The notes below the pieces were generated by a model. The model made no database searches. It was given only the letters and a program-made list of their open reading frames with translations, and was not told the DNA's origin. From Lytechinus variegatus (lineage: Eukaryota; Echinodermata; Echinoidea; Temnopleuroida; Toxopneustidae), in the NCBI RefSeq assembly GCF_018143015.1, contig NC_054756.1, forward strand, positions 25,461,440-25,525,439: a DNA stretch of 64,000 bases. Direction: 5' to 3'. The position numbers were made by a program, and so were the translations under genes. Of this stretch, positions 35,881 through 45,456 are shown in pieces. The stretch's first letter is position 1. Each line of letters opens with the position of its first letter.

Positions 35881-36267
35881 TCCTCATGTTCCATTATTAT
35901 GAACGTTGATAAAACTCTTTTTCATATTCGTCATAAATTTGTGCAATTCATCGCGGAATCAGAAGGTGTAATGACATTACTTTAATCAATGAAAAATATA
36001 GACGGGCTGTTTAGGAGGTTAACCATGTATCTACTAGTATTGTACCATGGACCTATGATTTCGTGGTTGTACAAAACAAAGAATGTGCGAATGAAATTTT
36101 CCTGGATTGCTGATAACTATTAGATTGAAACGATCTCTTAACAAAGAAGAATCATTGTCTGAATATTATTTTTGAGGGAAAGTATAACATTTGTCTATAT
36201 ACAGTAATGAAGAATGATATTGACAGATATCAAATCAGAATGAGAGCTGTGGTGTTTGTTAGCCGCT

Positions 36268-36506
36268 ACACTGTAAAAACTGCGGTGTTAAAACTGACAC
36301 CAATTGGTGTTAAGAGGACCACACCCTGAGGTGTTAAAATTACACCCTAGAGATTAAACATAACACCAAAGAGTGTAAATGTAACAACAAAAGGTGTTGT
36401 AATAGCACCTATAGGTGTAAAACTAACACCACCAATTCAACACCGGTGTAAAATAACTGGTGTGGTCCTCTATGTACACCGGTAAACACTACAGTTTTTG
36501 CTGTGT
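36268..36506. mobile_element. GGTGTTA-rich element, copy 1
   Basis: Ends ACACTGTAAAAACTG and CAGTTTTTGCTGTGT form terminal inverted repeats. The interior consists of GGTGTTA/TAACACC words. The copy at 37431-37676 lies in the opposite orientation. Confidence 0.65.
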
Positions 36507-37430
36507 ATACAGAGAGACCCGCTCCAGTCATTTTATTCCGGTGTTCAATTTAGAAACAGAAGAAGACGAAGAAAAAAAACAGTAAAGAGACGAAGAAGAC
36601 ACAAAATATAACGATTGTAGGTTAAAATCAGTCTAATATAGTTTTGATTCTTTTTGTCTTGTTTAGAATAAGGTATTTGATGTCTTTTTGGCCTTTAAGT
36701 TTGCCTATATTCAGTATTCTATGCATAACGGGTTTATAAATGGAAACTTAATAACGTAATTCATAGTTTTTAAATGGCGCCATCTCTGAGATTATTGATG
36801 CATTTCGCTTGATATATAGAATAAAATGAGGGCTTTGCGGATTAAGAAATGTTAATAACAATGTCGGAATTCCTTACAAGTTGGTAAATGAATCAAAGAA
36901 TTAGTTTTATTTGATGATGTGGAGAAAAAAAAATGGGTTGCACAACTAAGCAAAGTGAGACACCACACTTCTCGTGTTCTAATTGCATTAGGGCATGTTT
37001 ATTACTTCGCCGTTTGTATAAAAAAGATTTAAATAATTATAAGGCCTATAAGCCAAGTTGACGAAAAGGTATGGAAGTATTCCAAGCAGATATGAGGAGG
37101 CACTGCACCTTTTGCGTTCTTGGTTCATAGGGGCAATGTTTATACTTCGGCTGCTCATACAAAAATAAAATTCAATACTTGTCTAAGTTGATGATAAAAC
37201 ATGGGGGTATATCATAGGCAACCATACAGATGACACGACATCTGCTTATTAACTGTAGATGTAAGGTTAGAGTTAGGGTTGCAATTAATAGTGTTTTATG
37301 TTAGGTTTAGGGTAGGGTGTGGTGTTTAATCCAGGGTTGAAGTAAGTTATTCGATGAGAGTGTGAAATTTATAGCAGAGGAATTAAATGCCGGGGCAAAT
37401 GTCACAGAACATGTATTTCATACTTTAGTG

Positions 37431-37676
37431 CACAGCAAAAACTGTGGTGTTAACCGGTGTACATAGAGGACCACACCAGTTATTTTACACCGGTGTTAAA
37501 TTGACAGTGTTAGTTTAACACCTGTAGGTGTTATTACAACACCTTTGGTTGTTATATGTACACTCTTTGGTGTTATGTTCAACTCCTAGGGTGTAATTTT
37601 AACACCTCTGGGTGTGGTCCTCTATCTATTAACACCAACTGGTGTCAGTTTTAACACCACAGTTTTGACACTGTGG
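37431..37676. mobile_element. GGTGTTA-rich element, copy 2, inverted
   Basis: CACAGCAAAAACTGTGGTGTT to CACAGTTTTGACACTGTGG. Much of the sequence is the reverse complement of copy 1, for example AGAGGACCACACCAG against CTGGTGTGGTCCTCT. Confidence 0.65.
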
Positions 37677-37961
37677 AAATAACATATAGGAACATTCAAA
37701 TGATTCGAGAGTGGATGGGCCTACCCTTACAAAATAGTCTTCTATCATAGATGGAGTGGCCATCACTCGGGATAGATGCATGCAGGGGCTCGAGAGCTAA
37801 TCAATAATTAAACCCATCCCGAACGTCGCGAAGACAATGCGGGTTCCTCTTCATTAAAAGAAGATCAAATAAGAACCCCGGTTGAACAATATACTCAATA
37901 ATACTTCATTTCTCATCAATGCGCCTTAAATCGATATTTTGCTTGGTGTCCCCCGCTGGTC

Positions 37962-38263
37962 CTATTCAATAATCAATGCATTGTATGTACACACCATGAA
38001 AAGACGAGTTGGTGTAATAATAAGTGTGTTGGGTTTTATTGGAAGCCCACCCTTGCGTGCTGCGCAGACACATTCCGGGTTGCCGTGGAGCCAAGTGGGG
38101 ACCAACCACTGATCTGTATATTCATGATAGTCATAATAGTGGGGGCAAACTGGGATCATTCTACAGGTGCGAGTCTGGAACTCTTCGCAGAGAATAATTG
38201 GAAGTTGAGAATATAGTTGGATATAATTTCTTGATGAAGAACGATGTTCTCTTAATTTTTTTC
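37962..38263 (-). CDS. possible coding exon, Cys-rich, family not recognised
   Basis: On the minus strand one frame is open for about 100 codons and contains LCEEFQTRTCRMIPVCPHYY, then QWLVPTWLHGNPECVCAARK. The six cysteines and aromatic-rich composition look more like a secreted domain than random DNA. Candidate acceptors lie at about 38205. A donor could be AAGG|GTGGGC near 38055. Exact ends are not fixed. Confidence 0.3.
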
Positions 38264-38776
38264 ATATGCTAAAATTAGAATGAAGTCTATGGACATTGTA
38301 ACAGTGAACGAGGAAGAATTTACCAAGAAAACATTATTTCAACTTGAAAGAATAATTCGTCCAAACTCACTCTCCAAGAAATGGACTTCCGTTGCGTCGT
38401 CGGGAACAACTCAATCAGTTTTTGCAATGCTATAATGCACCCTAATTGGAATGTCGGAACATAGTTTCTTTGCTTCGATGTACAGGTAGGTTGTAAAGTA
38501 TTATACCGTTAACTATATACATGAATATATATGTCTAAGTCATCACGGTCTGAATATTTTGGTTTTCCGATAAGATGACAGTCGAGCCGATTTGTCATGA
38601 ACGCGCCAACTCCTTTGTCATCACCACCTTGAAGCAGCACTCACGCTTCAGGAAGATATCAAACCATAATTTGAAATAGATAGAGGAAATAAAACTATGA
38701 GATTGTGGGTATTATACTTTGTTCATGAGATAATATTTCGAGGTTCAATTGACATGATGGATAGGAATGAAGTCTA
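38264..38776. other. non-coding stretch
   Basis: Nothing assigned up to the target duplication of the LTR element. Confidence 0.3.
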
Positions 38777-38781
38777 ATGAT

Positions 38782-40289
38782 TGTCACATGAAAATAACTA
38801 TACTTTGCAAATTCACTCATCAAAGATAAACAAAAAAAACTAACAGACTCAAAAGATCTATGTTCTATCACCAATACTGATGTATTTAATTATTCATAAG
38901 TCTTGTCTTGCTATCCTTTTCTTCTCAAAACACCAGATTACAAACAAACATCAATCCAAAGTTTGTTTTACTATTCTTCTATGACTTTATAATATACCAG
39001 AGTACAAACCTAAAAAAAATATATAACAATAAACTGATTTATGAAATGAACCTTTTTTAAACTTGAAAAACGAACCGCATTATAACTCTCACAAACTAAG
39101 ATGGATTTATAGTCTCTCAAAATGACACCGCTCAAAATCGTTCCAAATGTTTCATAGTTGTGTCACTCTCTCAATTGATCAAATGTCATACGTCACCGCT
39201 TGAAGATTTGACGTTGAGAATCCTTTATGTAGTTAAGACGAAGCTGTGTCGTGATGATCGTACATGACTCCTGAGTGCTGAGTTTACTGGTAGTTGGATC
39301 AGAGTTGGATGGGGTGTGTCTCCTGCCCCAGACTACGTGCCATCTAAAAAATAGATTTCATAAACAATTTCTACTATGCGGTTCTTGATTAACTAATAAT
39401 CTATCTAAAATGGTTCACACAAATAATGCAGTTCATCTTTAATACTCTCATATTTGTATCCATTCTTACAAAGTTCTATCTTAAGACTTCCAAGATTCTG
39501 ACTTAAAGTGACACATTGTTCAAAGTTCAAAGATAAGACTTTACTCAATATAATTACTTAATTAATACATTTCAATTAAAGCTTTATCGTGACCTGTTTT
39601 ATTGTCATACTTAGAAACATACACATTTATTTAATTACTTCCAAATCTCAAGATAATTATGAGAATTAACTCACCGTTGGTGCTCTTTATAAATGCTTGA
39701 GAAAATTCATCGTAATGAAGAATTTGCCTGTCATTACAATTGCAGGTCTTTCCTTTTGCCTTGAAATCACTTGAAAATAAACTCTTGAAATTAATAACTC
39801 ATGTAGAGAAACTCATGTCGAAAAAAAGTCAAAGAGGCCCTTGCAAAAGGTACCTGTCTCCTCTATAGGCTAGGTGTGTCTGTCTCAAAAATCCTTACTA
39901 CTTGCCCAGTGCAAGGAGCATGATTAAATTTAATTTGTATTTAACCACCTGGATATTTCCTTCAAACAATGCCCATCCTGGGCTGAATAAAACTAAGAAT
40001 TTACTTTGAAAAGCCTTTCCTCGGCTGAAAGAAATGAGGTATGTATTCAAACTAGCTCCAATATTGTAGACAAACCACTTTCACACTATAAAGATTAACC
40101 TTGGTCACACCTAGTGCACACATGTCATAATGTGAAGACCCTTTCACACTCGAAATTTAATCTCTTCTTTATCTCCTATTACTCATCTTCACACACACCC
40201 CTATACAACACCACACGATGGCACTTCTACTTTCCTCCTGTATCCATAGAAACAAAATAAGTGAATACAATCTCACTTCCACTGTGACA
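38782..40289 (-). repeat. 3' LTR of the Gmr1-like element
   Basis: 1508 bases, nearly identical to the other LTR. Bounded outside by ATGAT and inside by the polypurine tract. Confidence 0.95.
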
Positions 40290-40302
40290 TTTTACCCCCC
40301 AA
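40290..40302 (-). other. polypurine tract of the Gmr1-like element
   Basis: Minus strand reads TTGGGGGGTAAAA directly before the 3' LTR, the usual site for plus-strand priming. Confidence 0.7.
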
Positions 40303-40606
40303 TCTAAAATTGTATTCACTAATTTAGAACTAATTATTTATTCACTTTTTGCATCATATGCTTATTTTACAATAAAATTATCATTTAGGTCTCTTTATCA
40401 AATGTACCAAATAACAAAATCTACTTTATCGTTTTCATGACACTGCTTTAATTTGTCATTTTCTTCATTAATTCTGAAAATAAATCCCAAATGAGCTTTA
40501 TTCTGGGAATTTTATTTTTCACATTTGTTTCTCAACCTATTTTCAATTAACGTTAAGAAGACACTTTTTTTAAACTTGTGTCATTTCCCGACGTTCCTTA
40601 ATTTAT

Positions 40607-43606
40607 TTACAAGCGGCTGAGGAGATCTGCCCCTACGTTATCACTACCTTTTATTGACACTAGTCGAAATCGATAGGGCTGCAAAGCTAGTGCCCATCGC
40701 ATGACCATTGGGTTGGCTACTTTAGTACGATGAATGTACGTTAAGGACTGGTGATCGGTTTCGAGATCGAACTGGTTTCCATAGAGATATGTCTCAAACT
40801 TCTTGACGGCCCAAATGATCGCCAAACATTCTTTTTCGATCACGGCGTAATCCTTTTCACTATCCTTCAACTTTCTACTAGCATATGAGACTGGGAATTT
40901 CTCGTTAGCATGCTTTTGTAACAAAACGGCGCCTATGCCGTTGTCGGATGCATCTGTTCTCAACACAAATTTCTTTGTGAGGTCGGGAAGTCGTAATATG
41001 GGAAAATTACTCAATTTGGACTTGAGAGTATGGAAAGCTTGCTCTTCATTCTCTCCCCATATTACCTGATTTCGTTCACTGTTTTTCAACTTGTCAGTCA
41101 AGGGGGCGGCGATTGCCGAGTAGTTCGGAATGAACTTACGATAGTAATTTGTAGTACCTAGGAATGATCTCAACTGTTTCTTAGTTTGAGGCTTACTGAT
41201 TTCGTTGATTGCAGTTACCTTCTGCGGTCTTGGTGCTAGTTCACCTTTACCTATGACATGTCCTAGGAATTCTACCTGTTCTTGAGCTACATGACACTTA
41301 CTTGGTTTGGCAGTGAGGTTAGCAGCACGGAGTCGCTGGAAAAGCTCTTTCAGTGCCTGTACATGTTCTGACCAAGTGGAGGAATAGATTAGTATATCAT
41401 CTATGTAATTGATTGTTCCATGGAGACCCTCGAGGGCTTTCCTCATAAGTCTACTGAAAGTCGCCGGGGCATTGACTAAGCCAAACGGCATCATGGTGAA
41501 CTGAAATAAACCATCGGGTGTTAGGAACGCAGTAAGGTGCTTGGCTGACTCTGACATGGGGACCTGCCAGTAGCCCTTACTGAGGTCTAATTTGGTGAAA
41601 TACCTGGCATGTGATAACTTGGTGAAGAGTTCTTCTTGGTCAGGGATTGGTTCGGCGTCAAAGACTGTGATTTGATTGAGCCTGCGGTAATCAACGCAGA
41701 ATCTGTTACTGCCATCCGGTTTCTTAACTAACACTATGGGAGAAGCAAATGGACTGTTAGAGGGTTCAATTACTCCAAGTGCAAGCATTTTCTGTACTTC
41801 ATCTTTGACTGTCTGTCGGAGAGCGTGAGGAATGGGGTATGGTTTGCTCCTGCGTGGTTCATCCTCTGTCAGTTTGATGTCATGGTGACCTAGTGTAGTC
41901 TGGCCTGGAAGATCTGTAAGGGTATCTTGAAATTCAGTTAGTATTTGATTAATTTCTTTCCTTTGGGTAGAGGTTAGATCTTGGTTGATCGTCACATCGG
42001 CTACGGTTTCCTGTGAATCAAGAGGAAATGGTTGGAGTAAAGCTTTGTTAGAAAGAGATGTCTCTGTTGTATCCTCTTCGCATTCTATGACGGCGGTAGC
42101 AACTATCTCTGGTTCTGTGAGGGTCATTAGTGGGTGAGAAAGAGAACTTACCTCGTCTTGTCGTACGTTATACTTCTTCAGAAGGTTGATATGAAAGACC
42201 TTCGTCTTGCCATTCAGATCTATCCGGTAGTCAGATGCACCGATTTTGGCAATCACGTTGAAAGGTCCTTTCCACTGAAGGAGTAGTTTGCTTCGATCTG
42301 TGGGGAGTAAGAGAAGGACTTTGTCACCTGGTACAAAGGAACGTACCTTACTCTTCTTGTCGTACTGTTTCTTGTAGCGAGTAGCTGACTTCTGGAGTGA
42401 TCGATGAGCTTCCTGGCATGTCTCTTCTAACCTGTTTCTTAATTCTAATACATACTCATATGTTGTCTTGGTTTCGGCTACGTCCACATTACCTGTCCAT
42501 AGTTCTTTCAAGATCGCCATTGGTCCACGAACCTTCCTGCCGTAAAGAAGTTCGAAAGGAGAAAAGCCCAAGCTTTCCTGTGGAGATTCTCTAATGGCAA
42601 AAAGCAAAGGTTCAACGTACCTGTCCCAATCTGATGGACGTTCAGCGCACATGCGTTTCAGCATCTGTTTCAGTGTGCCGTTGAAACGTTCCACTAATCC
42701 ATTGGCAATGGGATGATATGGTGAAGTGGTTATCTGTTTGATAGAGAGAAGTCTACTGATATGGTTCATTACTTCAGACGTAAACTGAGAGCCTTGATCA
42801 GTTAGCATTTCACTAGGAATACCTACTCTTGTGAATACACTTACTAAGGCTTCAGCTACCCGTTCAGCTTCGATACTTGGTAGTGGTATGGCCTCTGGAT
42901 ACCGAGTTGCGTAGTCTACGATGGTGAGGATGTATCTGTTCCGGCGTTCTGTCATGGGCTGTATTGGACCTACAATATCAACTGCAATACGTTGAAATGG
43001 AATTTCTATTAGTGGCATGGTACCGAGAGGAACCCTGGTTACTTTACCTTTCGGTAGGGTGCGTTGGCATACGTCACATGATTGACAATACCTGGTGACA
43101 TCAGAGGTGATTCCTGGCCAAAAGAAATTGGTTAATATTTTGTCAGTAGTCTTCTTGGCACCTTGGTGGCCTCCAAATAAGGTTTCATGAGCTAGGCGCA
43201 TCACTCGAGTTCGAAGTGACTTGGGCACAACTACCTGGTGGAAGACACTGTCATGTTCAACATTAGGGGAATGAAACTTGCGAAATAATACACCATCTCT
43301 GGAATAATAGGAAGAAGTTGCATTTCGATTATTAGTTTTCTCTTGTTGGGAATCTGCTAGTTCTCTAGCACGACGAAGTGATTCGTCAGTCTGTTGAGCG
43401 TCCTTAAGTTTCTCTGGGGTGACAACATCCTGTAAGGGTTTAGGAACTTTAAGTGGCCGAAGTGGTTTACCTTCATTCTGGACTTGATTCCTAGTTTGAA
43501 CAGCATTTGCCTGTGTCGTTGGAGTCCAATTGAGGTCTGGGTGATCTGGAGGGAGGATGTCATGCACGTTACCTAGAATAGATCGTACAAGGGGTTCTTC
43601 ATGCAA
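40607..43606 (-). CDS. pol: pol of the Gmr1-like element: integrase, reverse transcriptase, RNase H
   Basis: A 999-residue frame. The integrase zinc finger is near residues 140-177 (H-H-C-C). The integrase core has D210, D270 and E306 in DD35E spacing. A GPY/F-type module (WKGPF) lies near 446. Reverse transcriptase spans about 570-760 with YIDD at 734-737, and RNase H follows (TDASDNG onward) to the C-terminus. Integrase before reverse transcriptase is the reverse of normal Ty3/gypsy order and is the hallmark of Gmr1-type elements. It overlaps the gag-protease frame by 34 bases in another frame, so it is probably made by translational frameshifting as in many LTR elements. About 300 bases between its end and the polypurine tract are non-coding. 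Confidence 0.93.
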   Translation of the reverse strand: MHEEPLVRSILGNVHDILPPDHPDLNWTPTTQANAVQTRNQVQNEGKPLRPLKVPKPLQDVVTPEKLKDAQQTDESLRRARELADSQQEKTNNRNATSSYYSRDGVLFRKFHSPNVEHDSVFHQVVVPKSLRTRVMRLAHETLFGGHQGAKKTTDKILTNFFWPGITSDVTRYCQSCDVCQRTLPKGKVTRVPLGTMPLIEIPFQRIAVDIVGPIQPMTERRNRYILTIVDYATRYPEAIPLPSIEAERVAEALVSVFTRVGIPSEMLTDQGSQFTSEVMNHISRLLSIKQITTSPYHPIANGLVERFNGTLKQMLKRMCAERPSDWDRYVEPLLFAIRESPQESLGFSPFELLYGRKVRGPMAILKELWTGNVDVAETKTTYEYVLELRNRLEETCQEAHRSLQKSATRYKKQYDKKSKVRSFVPGDKVLLLLPTDRSKLLLQWKGPFNVIAKIGASDYRIDLNGKTKVFHINLLKKYNVRQDEVSSLSHPLMTLTEPEIVATAVIECEEDTTETSLSNKALLQPFPLDSQETVADVTINQDLTSTQRKEINQILTEFQDTLTDLPGQTTLGHHDIKLTEDEPRRSKPYPIPHALRQTVKDEVQKMLALGVIEPSNSPFASPIVLVKKPDGSNRFCVDYRRLNQITVFDAEPIPDQEELFTKLSHARYFTKLDLSKGYWQVPMSESAKHLTAFLTPDGLFQFTMMPFGLVNAPATFSRLMRKALEGLHGTINYIDDILIYSSTWSEHVQALKELFQRLRAANLTAKPSKCHVAQEQVEFLGHVIGKGELAPRPQKVTAINEISKPQTKKQLRSFLGTTNYYRKFIPNYSAIAAPLTDKLKNSERNQVIWGENEEQAFHTLKSKLSNFPILRLPDLTKKFVLRTDASDNGIGAVLLQKHANEKFPVSYASRKLKDSEKDYAVIEKECLAIIWAVKKFETYLYGNQFDLETDHQSLTYIHRTKVANPMVMRWALALQPYRFRLVSIKGSDNVGADLLSRL

Positions 43607-45258
43607 AGTACATCAATTGTTTTGACTAAGTAGGGTGTATCAACATGGATTCTTGCAACTGGAACTTTCCTTACAGTCCCATCTATTAAAATACATGTGG
43701 TTTCCTTACCTGTCATTTGTTCTGGAAGTACCAAACTTTGACGGATCACAGCACTGCTGCAGCCGCTGTCCCGAAGTACTGAGACCTGTTTATTTCCAAC
43801 AATACCTTTTGTTACTGGCATTCGTTTATCTATATTTACTTTGCTATTACATGCGGCACTTACAATTGGAAGTGAATGACCACATTGAAGGGTGATGTGA
43901 TCTTGGTTATCTGGCAAACAACAAGAATGGAGTGATTGCGGTGAATCATTTATCTCCATACATGATGCTACTGGGTCGAATCTAACATCTGTGTGGGATG
44001 ATTGGTCATTCAAACTTGGTTGGCCTGGTAAGTATTCATGATTATATGTCCTAAGCTCGTTGGGCACATGATAAGACATAGCATGACCTTGATCTGTCCT
44101 AAATGGTGGGGCTTCTGCAGACAGTGACCTAGATTGCTCTGGGTATGTCCTAAACTGCTGCATATGTGGACTTGCATTGCTATCAATAGTTTGGTTCATA
44201 TTAGAAAAAGCAGCACCTAGTCTAGGTCGATTGTAATTACAATTCCTTGCGAAGTGTCCCGGTTTGTGACACAAATAACATGTCTTTGGCATGTTAGGAC
44301 TGGTTTGAGTGTTAGTCATAGGTTTTACTGTACAATTTCTGGCTAAGTGTCCATTTCTGTGGCAATTGTAACATTCAATTGGTTGATTTGCGAAAGCACC
44401 TTTGGGTTCTGAGTTATAAATCTTACCTTCGGGTTTCTTTACAAATCTATCCTGGTTTCTGATTTGTCTAGAACCTGACTGAGTGAACATACCCCCACGG
44501 GCTGTTAAGTATTGTTCTGTTAGTTCAGCGGTAGTCTCTAAATCAGAAGGTTGTCTTTCCCTAAGGAAGAGTGACAGTTCTTTACTACAACCATCTACAA
44601 ATTGTCCCTTTATTATGAGATCTCTCAACTCTACGAAATTCTCCTTTATTCCAGCTAACTTTATCCACCTATCAAAATACTTCCCAATTCTGGCTGCATA
44701 TTGGTGACCAGTCTCACCCGCTTCTGGTTTACTAGTGAATAACTTATTCCGAAATCCCTCTGCTGTATAATCATATCTCTGCAGTAAGGCTGCCTTAAGT
44801 TCATCAAAGTCACTAGCATCCCTATCTGGTAAACGAGAATAAACATCTAGAGCCTTCCCACTCAAAAGGGCGCTTAAATTCATTGCCCAATCTTCTTTCT
44901 TCCAACCTTGCCCTATCGCATATCTCTCAAAACGATGCAAATACGCATCAATATCATCTTTTCCATCATTAAATGCTGGGAGTTTAGGGGTCCTAGCCGA
45001 ACTTCGATTACTACTAGACTGACCTCCTGGGTCTGAAGTACCATCCTGCTTAGCCTTTGCTAATTCCAATTGTAGTTCTAATATCTCTTTCTCCTGTCTC
45101 TTCAATTCTAACAATTCAGCTCTCTCACCTCTCGCTTCTCTCTGAGCATCTTTCTGTTCTTTTTCTACATAATCTTGGAGTTCTTTTCCACTAAACCCAA
45201 GAGCTTGACCAACCCTCAAATATTTTTCTGGATCCATTTCAAACTTCCATACAAACAA
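43573..45258 (-). CDS. gag: gag and protease of the Gmr1-like element
   Basis: A 561-residue frame. A charged coiled-coil-like N-terminus (about 25-70) is followed by a capsid region at about 95-250. The second half of this (169-251, with FRNKLF, then LIIKGQFVDG and ELSLFLRERQPSD) resembles the SCAN domain. Two CCHC zinc knuckles lie at 296-309 and 327-340, and a retropepsin-like DSG motif near residue 500. The likely start is either the Met at 45258 or the internal MDPEKYL Met. SCAN domains of vertebrate zinc-finger proteins are thought to come from Gmr1-like capsids (Emerson and Thomas), which agrees with the pol order here. Confidence 0.9.
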   Translation of the reverse strand: MFVWKFEMDPEKYLRVGQALGFSGKELQDYVEKEQKDAQREARGERAELLELKRQEKEILELQLELAKAKQDGTSDPGGQSSSNRSSARTPKLPAFNDGKDDIDAYLHRFERYAIGQGWKKEDWAMNLSALLSGKALDVYSRLPDRDASDFDELKAALLQRYDYTAEGFRNKLFTSKPEAGETGHQYAARIGKYFDRWIKLAGIKENFVELRDLIIKGQFVDGCSKELSLFLRERQPSDLETTAELTEQYLTARGGMFTQSGSRQIRNQDRFVKKPEGKIYNSEPKGAFANQPIECYNCHRNGHLARNCTVKPMTNTQTSPNMPKTCYLCHKPGHFARNCNYNRPRLGAAFSNMNQTIDSNASPHMQQFRTYPEQSRSLSAEAPPFRTDQGHAMSYHVPNELRTYNHEYLPGQPSLNDQSSHTDVRFDPVASCMEINDSPQSLHSCCLPDNQDHITLQCGHSLPIVSAACNSKVNIDKRMPVTKGIVGNKQVSVLRDSGCSSAVIRQSLVLPEQMTGKETTCILIDGTVRKVPVARIHVDTPYLVKTIDVLCMKNPLYDLF

Positions 45259-45433
45259 AAATCTAACAAGGACTTTGGTTCAGACACACCAACCTTTACA
45301 AAACAATTCAAATTCTATCACTTCCTTAATCTGTATTGTTTACTACCTAATTCCTATGACTAATCCCTATAACTATAAATTTGCCTCAAGATTAATGAAA
45401 AACATTTTCATGTGACTGATGAGTGAATCTTAG

Positions 45434-45451
45434 CTCCCGGACAAGCCCCCA
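45434..45451 (-). other. primer binding site, tRNA-Pro type
   Basis: Minus strand TGGGGGCTTGTCCGGGAG begins five bases inside the 5' LTR. It matches the known proline primer site TGGGGGCTCGTCCGGGAT at 16 of 18 positions. Confidence 0.75.
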
Positions 45452-45456
45452 AAAAT

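Noticed and set aside
42397-44707. Plus-strand frames within the LTR element
   Set aside because: Antisense shadows of gag and pol.
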